Below, in pieces: positions 58,157-64,000 of a stretch of 64,000 nucleotides of DNA. The translations under genes were made by a program, and so were the position numbers. The notes below the pieces were generated by a model. That model made no database searches. It saw only the letters and a program-made list of their open reading frames with translations, and had not been told where the DNA came from. Every line of letters starts with the position of its first letter. The stretch's first letter is position 1. The stretch is from Fulvia fulva (lineage: Eukaryota > Ascomycota > Dothideomycetes > Mycosphaerellales > Mycosphaerellaceae), in the NCBI RefSeq assembly GCF_020509005.1, contig NC_063014.1:4650001-4714000 (forward strand). The letters are read 5' to 3'.

Positions 58157-58438
58157 ATCTTATTTGACCTTGTTAGATTGTCCTCGACACTTCTTACAAT
58201 TAGCAGTGCGGTTCTGCGTCTTCTTGGTCTTGCGGATTAGTGTGAACTTGGACTTCTTCTTGCACCGCTTGCATTTGCCGCAATAGTATTTGTCCGAGTC
58301 GGCGTTCTGGCTGGCCTCAGAGTCACTGCTGGTGCCTTCTTCCGGGTCGAGTGCACGAGACGCCGGCAGCTGCTTGCCAGGTAGGATAGGTGGTGGTGGA
58401 GGGTCCATGCCTCCGGGAGCAGACATGACATCTGCCAT
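58157..58438 (-). CDS. Small zinc-ribbon ORF in front of the Helitron protein
   Basis: 93 residues from ATG 58438 to TAA 58159-58157. It is Pro-rich at the start (MDPPPPPILPG), then acidic, then Cys/Lys-rich with CGKCKRCKKK and CKKCRG, a zinc-ribbon or knuckle layout. It is in frame with the Helitron protein and separated from ATG 58138 by only TAA and six codons. Since all other breaks of the Helitron frame are Gln codons turned into TAA/TAG, this TAA may also be a mutated CAA. In that case the ORF is the true N-terminus of the Helitron protein rather than a separate gene. The function is presumably nucleic-acid binding. Confidence 0.5.
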
Positions 58439-58854
58439 GTCGCCGACTGAAGGTATGAGGTATGTAGAATCTGTGTTTGCGACAGAGGGTGTTTGCGACG
58501 GAGGGTGTTTGCGACAGTGTCGGTGGTAGTGACGTACGACAACGCCGATGCGGTTGACAGTGCTGGTGGTAGGACTGGTGATGGCGGAGGCGAAGTTGCA
58601 GATGCGTTGCAGATTGGGGTTAAGTATCCGGCAAGAAGGAAAGAAATAAGAAGGCAAGAGAAAGGTGGCCTGCAGCTTTACGGGAAGAAAAGTAGGTCGC
58701 ATTGATATGCAAACGCGTTGTGTAACACCACGGTTACCAGACACTACGTTCACCATCAAGGCCTTATGCGAGCAGCCGACGTCACCACGTCACCGCCGGA
58801 CAGCTGCACTCGTTAGCCTTGGCACATGTGACAGACTGGGGCAAAGGAGGACTT

Positions 58855-58925
58855 ATCTAACATCCGCACAACGCCTGCGGCGTGCTTGAAGGCGCTCCGC
58901 GAGGGGCGCAGCAAGCTGCGCGGTG
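58855..58925. other. Cluster of GC-rich hairpins upstream of the Helitron ORF
   Basis: GCGCAGCAAGCTGCGC (about 58907-58922) is a near-perfect hairpin. It is preceded by GGCGCTCCGCGAGGGGCGC and by CGCCTGCGGCG. Terminal hairpins are a feature of Helitron 3' ends, but this cluster lies on the 5' side of the Helitron, so it could belong to another, deleted element. Confidence 0.5.
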
Positions 58926-59669
58926 GGCCACTCACTAGCTGGCATTAATACCTGACGGTGTTGCTGTCCAGCTGGCGAGTATCGATACCTCCGGCGGCTG
59001 GGGAGACCCCAGACCCCCTTTCTTGGCTCTTGCGGAGCGGCATTTTCACATGCTTTGTGCCGACTCATCATGTCAGTGAATGCTTGGTGTGAGGTTTGGG
59101 TGGCTGGGACTTCCCTAGGCACCTCACCCGCCCCTCACTTTCACTGAAGCTATATCAATAGTTAACTTTGCACACCCATTGTCTCGCGAGCGGCGATATG
59201 GTCCTTAGTGTGCTATCATATCAATGTGAGCGAGACATATCATGGCGGGGGGCCAGGGAATCATTTCCCATAACCACCATTCAAATCCAACTCGCTATCT
59301 TGTTGGTCTCAGCAAACCGTCGTACAGGTCTGAAGTAGACAGTAGGTCCTCGGCGCGCAGTTCGTTCAAGCCCATCAGTTCTTGATGGCATTGGCCTATC
59401 GACGCTTTAAAACTTATCTTCCGAAATGTATTATCTGTCCCGAGCGGGTATCACCGGTCGTGGCCTCCGTAGGATGCGGTATTCGTTACCTTCCCTATTG
59501 TTGCCCGGGTGCGCCTGCGCCTCGCAGTGATGTCTTCGGGACACTTGCGGGATGACTCGATTGAAGTTCATTATAGGTATGAACAGTCGGTGTGGGTTCG
59601 TCCCTACCGGCGATAATGGGGTGTTTGGATATGCTGTAATGGTCTCACCTCCGTCGAGGGGGCGTTGTA
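58926..59669. other. Non-coding stretch, no gene seen
   Basis: Ordinary base composition. Open frames are short and lack recognisable motifs. A TGTCTCGC/GCGAGACA inverted pair lies at about 59180-59236. Confidence 0.5.
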
Positions 59670-59727
59670 AAGGCACCTTCGGGGTGCCTTACCTTCTGCA
59701 CTTTAGAAGGTCACCACCTTACAAGGT
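59670..59727. other. Three consecutive hairpins
   Basis: AAGGCACC/GGTGCCTT with TTCGG loop (59670-59690), CCTTCT/AGAAGG with 7-base loop (59692-59710) and ACCTT/AAGGT (59716-59727). They run directly into the first tRNA T-arm-like motif. The stacked layout suggests a structured RNA or transposon end. Confidence 0.6.
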
Positions 59728-59815
59728 CACTAGTTCGAGCGTCTCGTCTGGTGTCCATCTCTCTTTGCCAATGCTTGAAGGGTGAGGCAGGCGTAAAGGT
59801 CGCTGGTTCGAGCGT
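59723..59815 (+). repeat. Pair of tRNA T-arm / B-box-like motifs
   Basis: AAGGTCACTAGTTCGAGCGT (59723-59742) and AAGGTCGCTGGTTCGAGCGT (59796-59815) are 73 bp apart and differ at two positions. The core GGTTCGAGC resembles the polymerase III B box. No complete tRNA cloverleaf could be drawn, so these are more likely remnants of a tRNA-derived SINE or of tRNA genes. Confidence 0.6.
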
Positions 59816-60118
59816 GTTCGATTGCCGTATCGTCGTCTCTTTTTGTCGCATAATGGCACGGTGTGACAGTGTTTCTCGTGATCTGATTGGCTGTGGCTAT
59901 CTACCTCCATGGACGCCGTAACACTGCTACGAACAGGCTCGTTTCTTGCCGTTTGATCGTTAGCCAATAGGGGTGCGAGAAACACCTTGCACATACCGCC
60001 AGCACACCCTGCAGCAGGACGCTGTCGCTATCGTTGTCCTTGGTATCCACCTCCATTGTATATATGTCCGTCGCGTCCACTGCTGCTAGTGGTTGTGATC
60101 GTTCGTCCGGCTCGGGCG

Positions 60119-60220
60119 CAATCTGTTTCCTGTCGCAATCTGTTTCCTGTCGCAATCCGTTTCCTGTCGCAATCTGTTTCCTGTCGCAATCTGTTTCCTG
60201 TCGCAATCTGTTTCCTGTCG
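60119..60220. repeat. 17-bp minisatellite, six units
   Basis: CAATCTGTTTCCTGTCG is repeated six times with one variant base (CCGTTTCC in unit 3), followed by a decayed unit. A further copy starts near 60387. Open frames on both strands here only reflect a period without stops. Confidence 0.95.
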
Positions 60221-60296
60221 CAGTCTTCTGTTCCTGTTGCAACACACCCCTTAGGTTATTCTATCTCTTTTCTGCCACTGCTGCTTCTGCCGCCGC

Positions 60297-60345
60297 CGGT
60301 CGTTCTGGTCATTCTGGTCGTTCTGGTCGTTCTGGCCGTTCTGGT
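60297..60345. repeat. 9-bp repeat array (TCGTTCTGG)
   Basis: About five units of TCGTTCTGG with single-base variants lie next to the 17-bp minisatellite. Confidence 0.85.
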
Positions 60346-60684
60346 GGTGGGTCGGGGTTTGCCTCGCTCGTTGGTGGGGCGGTCGCAATCTGTTTCTGTT
60401 ACTGCCATTACCACTGCGCGATCTCTCCGAGGGCGCCTGCGCGGCGGGCGTGGCCTGCGGCGCCAGTGAGGTGTGTGTCCGTTGTTGCTTAGATCTATCT
60501 CTTTGTTGCCGTGAATGCTGAAGTCCGCGGATCCACTACGGCAGCGGCAGCGTCCAGCAACTCACGTTGTTGCTGCGCTGTTCGAGTTTGGACCAATGAG
60601 AGGCTGCTTTGATTTAGTACTGGTCGGCGGTCATCCTTTTACCTCGTGCTCTATCGCAGTGCACGCCAGGCACGTACTGTGACG

Positions 60685-62782
60685 ATGCTCTCGTTCTATC
60701 GACCATACAGGGCTTCTCCCAAATCGCCCCGAAGCCTTCTTGCCTCGGACGACGGCGACAACGCGTGTGAAGATGACCATTGTGCTTACTTGACTTTTCG
60801 ACGCCTGTCGTACAGCTGAGTACATGGAAAAGATACCGGTCGATGCACTCATTGGCTTCGCACAACAGATCATCGACGGTGACCCGAAGATCACCATTCC
60901 GCTGGAGATACTCAATGTCACGAAAGACACCATAGATGGGAGAAGAGCATGTGCGGGGTGGTACTCCGGCTTTGAACGCGACCAGGAATTGCCTCGAGAT
61001 GTTATCGACTCCAATACAAAACACCGATACTTTCTGCTGCAGCTGGAAACGGTTTTCGAAGCTCGCCGCAGAGAAGTGAAGAGTCGTAGACCAAAGCGGA
61101 AGAAGAAGATCGAGCTCAGTGGTGCGGAACATCTGACCAATCTGTACCAGCATCTTCAGCTCGAAGAGCCCAGCAGCAGCGAGAGCAGCAACCCGTCAAG
61201 CTCGAGTACGAAGCCCAAAAAGCCAGTCGTTGAGGAGCATGACTACTCATTGGCGGACAGCGAGGAAGACGACAAGGCCTTTGCGGTCTACTGCATGTTC
61301 CAAGATCTTTGGGAGCTGAGGATGCAGATCGGGCAGCTGTGGCATGACTATCATACCGGCAAGATCAGCTTCATCGCAGCATCTCACACAACAGAGAGCG
61401 CAATCCAAATTGCCTTTCTTTTGGCCGGAGATTTTCACAGCACCCACTCAGACCTTCAAAACTTTGACCAGATTGTGGACTACTTGGGCCACGAGTCATA
61501 CATCAGTGTCGCCAGATACTGTGGCGGCGGTCAAGTTGAGGCCGGTTCTAGTGACCCAGCCTCAGCGTCGGCATTGGAACACAAGGATTCGTTCTTGTTG
61601 ATGCCGGCTTGGTGTGCCATCAACGATGTCCGGCAGCTCGCACTAGACCTTCACATCCAGCGTTCAAGTGTACAGGCGTCGAGACCTACAACAGTATTTC
61701 CTGGTCATCGTTTTTTGCTGAACATAGTGGGCGATCTGGGAAAGCTGGCAGGCCTACCCTGCCAAGAGTACACAGAGGAGTTCCGGACCCAGCTAGACGG
61801 CCCTTGGCTGATGCCCTACTGCGATCACTATACCGCCCGACTTTTCGGACTGGTATCAGCACCCACGCCTTTCGGTGCCGGCATACCTGCGGCGACCGCC
61901 ATGTATATGAATGTCTACGATGTGCTCGAGGGTGACCTTGAACGCGGTCTTCGTGAGTGTATGCCAAATGCTCGAGCGACTCCCCGGCCTGCTGAAAGAA
62001 TACAACTACTGGTGTGAGCAAACATCTGAGTACGCACGATCTGACTCAGGCGGGACGCTGTTTGACACCGCGATCGCCATCGTCCCTACTTTCGAGGCAG
62101 CGAGCGCTCAAGGCTGGCTGATGCATACACCCAAACGCTCTTTTGACCCCATGAACCCTGACTATCTTAGGAGCCTACGGGCCCAAGCTAAGCAGCGCTA
62201 CTCGTCGGTCGCGAAACAAGTCGAGTACCTGCAGGCCAACGCACCTTGTTTAATTAGGAGACCAATCCTGATGCCAGCGAATGTTCTGGCCGCGTTGCCG
62301 CTCCTCGCGGGACAAGCCACTTGGACAGCACTCATGCAGTACGAGACCAGCACGAAGAGCTTCATTAACTTCCACCAGACCGTACTTGCTTCGATGCATC
62401 TGCATAACACAACAATGCTCCAATATAGCTGCAGTGAAGAGTGGCTAGACATGGACTTCGCCCTCAAACAAGAGCCGAGAACGTCTCAGCTGCTGCATGC
62501 TGGCGATGGTACCATCGCCTCAGCTGCCAAGCAATACGCTTTAGCTATGGGTGTGAGTCCCCAAGATGTCATGCGCAAGCAGGCTCCCAAACTTCCCCGT
62601 CACCTAACTTCTGCCACCAAAGCACCGAAATTGGCTCAGGTAACATACTTGAGCTCTTCCAAGGCCGATGAAGAGAACACCTTCTCGAGCCGAAGGAAGC
62701 CGATCTCGTTGAGAAGGAAGGACTTGGGGTCCTGCTCAGGGACCAGGATATCGTTGACACATACATGGAGGTCGACATATAG
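60685..62782 (+). CDS. DUF6604-like fungal protein, probable multi-exon gene or recent pseudogene
   Basis: The long open part starts at ATG 60824 (MEKIPVDALIGFAQQI). An upstream exon 60685-60766 can be joined through a 49-bp intron (60767-60815, GTGAAG...TACAG, CTTAC branch-like). The N-terminal part, with an IP...L..FA block, PLEILNVTKDTI, a W-containing helix and NTKHRYFLLQLETVFE, follows the DUF6604 pattern of fungal proteins of unknown role. The frame changes twice. Both changes can be explained by short GT-AG introns with matching phase (61951-61996, 46 bp; 62640-62689, 50 bp), leaving a stop TAG at 62780-62782. The alternative is true frameshifts, because the skipped 46 bp also codes a plausible LERLPGLLKE. 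The family often has a WL-type motif near the start, which I do not see. It is convergent with MSP1. Confidence 0.55.
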
Positions 62783-62934
62783 AACAGGATTTGCTTTGGT
62801 GCTGTCGCGCGTGAGCTTGTGGGGGTGGCTCAGGTGTTCAGAAACCCTGTGCTACGAAGCAGACGGGCATATCGCTAGGAGCGCGGGATGATCACACTTC
62901 ATAGTTGCAAAAGCTGAGACTTGATTGCGCGGTG

Positions 62935-64000
62935 CTATCTCCTCGTGGAATTAACGACCTCTTCCACATCATCGAAATTGTCCACTTCCTCCGTACTCCC
63001 ACTGCCCTGACTCCTCGCGTCTCCATCTTCACTCGCCTCGATGCTGAGAGGAGGCGCGGAACTCTTCTCAAGCTGTCCACCCTTTCTTCCAAAGAAATCA
63101 TCCGTTTGCAATCCTCGGACAGCATCACTCCTTATGCTCTTCTTCATGCTCCCGCCACTCAATCTCGCATACTTGATCGCTTCCCGTACAGGCACCATCG
63201 CCGCATCTCGACATGCTTCTTTGATGTCGCTTCCTGACATACCAGCAGACACTCGCACCAGAACATCGAGGTCGAAGGCTGGCCGGCGGTTACCTTCGGA
63301 GTATCCACTGGAGCTCTGGAGACCCCGTAATGCTTCGAAGCATCCAGTGTCGATCTTTGTATCCCTCAAAGTAAGCTCAAAGATCTGGCGCCTCTGTCCA
63401 GCGTTCGGCAGTGACACTGGGAACTTCTTTGGCATTCTCCGTAAAATTGCGTCGTCGATGTCCTGGATCCGATTCGTTGCGCCCAAAATGCATATCCTCT
63501 GCATTCCACTATCTGTCGTTGACGACGCGAGACCGTCCCAGTGCGTCATGAACTCTGCTTTCACCATCCCACTAGCCTCGTGCTCTCCACTCCTCCGTTG
63601 TCCCAGCACTGCGTCGATCTCATCAATGAAGACAATTGCAGGTTGAAGCTTTCGCGCTAGGGAGAAGACGGCTGCGACCAGTTTGTTGCTGTCGCCGTAC
63701 CATTTCTCGGTCAGCGTCGAGATGTGCAGGTTTATGAATGCGGCACCAGATTCGCGGGCTAGGGCTTTCGCGAGCATGGTCTTACCGCAGCCAGGAGGTC
63801 CATATAGCAGAACACCGCTTGGTGCCGTGAGTAGCGAGGAGTGGTTGGCATACAGGTGAGGCATGGTCAGAGGGTATATCACGGATTCGCGCAGCTCTTC
63901 AATGATGTCGTCGAGTCCTCCAATGTCTTGGAATGTCACGGGTATTTCTGTGGGTTGGACAACCTCCATGGCGATTGTCTGCTCGTACAGCGTGAGGACA
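62935..64000 (-). CDS. MSP1: MSP1/ATAD1-type mitochondrial outer membrane AAA-ATPase, 5' end outside window
   Basis: The protein is an AAA-ATPase that extracts mislocalised tail-anchored proteins from the mitochondrial outer membrane. The open frame runs off the right edge. Codons upstream of the internal ATG at 63969 read LTLYEQTIA, which fits the linker after the N-terminal membrane segment, so the ATG at 63969 is not the true start. Relative to that Met: DIGGLD at 15-20, Walker A GPPGCGKT at 57-64, pore-loop region EKWYGDSNKL at 88-97, Walker B IVFIDEID at 112-119, sensor GATNR at 153-157 and arginine-finger region RRMPKKF at 167-173. The C-terminal helix and an acidic tail (DDVEEVVNSTRR) follow. 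The fungal family has about 400 residues, so only the membrane segment appears to be missing. No damage is visible. Confidence 0.93.
   Translation of the reverse strand, partial: VLTLYEQTIAMEVVQPTEIPVTFQDIGGLDDIIEELRESVIYPLTMPHLYANHSSLLTAPSGVLLYGPPGCGKTMLAKALARESGAAFINLHISTLTEKWYGDSNKLVAAVFSLARKLQPAIVFIDEIDAVLGQRRSGEHEASGMVKAEFMTHWDGLASSTTDSGMQRICILGATNRIQDIDDAILRRMPKKFPVSLPNAGQRRQIFELTLRDTKIDTGCFEALRGLQSSSGYSEGNRRPAFDLDVLVRVSAGMSGSDIKEACRDAAMVPVREAIKYARLSGGSMKKSIRSDAVRGLQTDDFFGRKGGQLEKSSAPPLSIEASEDGDARSQGSGSTEEVDNFDDVEEVVNSTRR

Larger units (their letters stand above)
51343..58438 (-). mobile_element. Autonomous Helitron (rolling-circle transposon), inactivated
   Basis: About 7.1 kb of minus-strand coding DNA specifies a Helitron Rep/helicase with extra N-terminal and C-terminal regions. 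Termini (5' TC, 3' CTRR with hairpin) were not resolved, so the true element is somewhat longer on both sides. Base composition is close to that of host genes and RIP is light, so it is more recent or less targeted than the left-hand elements. Confidence 0.9.

Noticed and set aside
60119..60220. CRISPR-like array
   Set aside because: The units are directly adjacent without spacers and the DNA is fungal; it is a minisatellite.
59901..60492. Open frames on both strands over the minisatellites
   Set aside because: The 17-bp and 9-bp repeats have no stops in several frames; the predicted proteins are simple repeats.
60614..61153. 169- and 179-codon open frames on the minus strand
   Set aside because: They are antisense shadows of the DUF6604-like gene.

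Overview
The window is filamentous-fungal DNA, most likely an ascomycete of the Pezizomycotina. The host genes have 46-80 bp GT-AG introns and belong to typical fungal families. About three quarters of the window is transposon DNA carrying the signature of repeat-induced point mutation (RIP): CpA and TpG are almost gone, TpA is in excess, CpG is kept, and Gln and Trp codons have become stops. I cannot name the species; a Dothideomycete is only a guess.

Left block (1-28.1 kb), nested and RIP-ruined transposons. A reverse Gypsy gag relic sits at the left edge. LINE-1 (minus, about 870-9290) is split by a complete Copia element (Copia-1, 2193-7720). A reverse gag-protease relic follows (about 9.3-12.6 kb), then a 5'-truncated plus-strand LINE-B ending near 14440. 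LINE-A (minus) runs from about 15230 to 27.5 kb and is split by the chromodomain Gypsy-1 (16480-23695, TSD TTAGT) and by a solo Copia LTR (23853-24070, TSD CTTAC).

Gene island (28.15-32.0 kb). Two intact, divergently transcribed genes: L-galactonate dehydratase (minus, one intron), the second step of D-galacturonate (pectin) catabolism, and the mitochondrial protease ATP23 (plus). A small coding relic follows ATP23.

Middle block (32.0-49.05 kb). Pogo-1 (32309-34174) is followed by Copia-2 (34395-47005), whose 5' LTR is split by the chromodomain-type Gypsy-2 (34492-41626, TSD CTTCT/CTCCT). Pogo-2 (47158-49052) comes next. RIP stops inside Pogo-2, so one end of the same element is mutated and the other is clean.

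Right block (49.05-64 kb). It holds a transposase HTH fragment, a short two-exon gene for a candidate cysteine-containing secreted protein (50601-50941), a large minus-strand autonomous Helitron (51.3-58.4 kb) disabled by stops at former Gln codons and one frameshift, a non-coding stretch with hairpins, tRNA-T-arm-like repeats and minisatellites, a DUF6604-like gene (plus), and the 5'-truncated MSP1/ATAD1 AAA-ATPase gene (minus) at the right edge.

The host genes do not form one pathway. LGD1 is sugar-acid catabolism, ATP23 and MSP1 are mitochondrial quality control, and the small secreted protein is effector-like. The main biology of the window is the conflict between transposons and RIP, and how it borders live genes.
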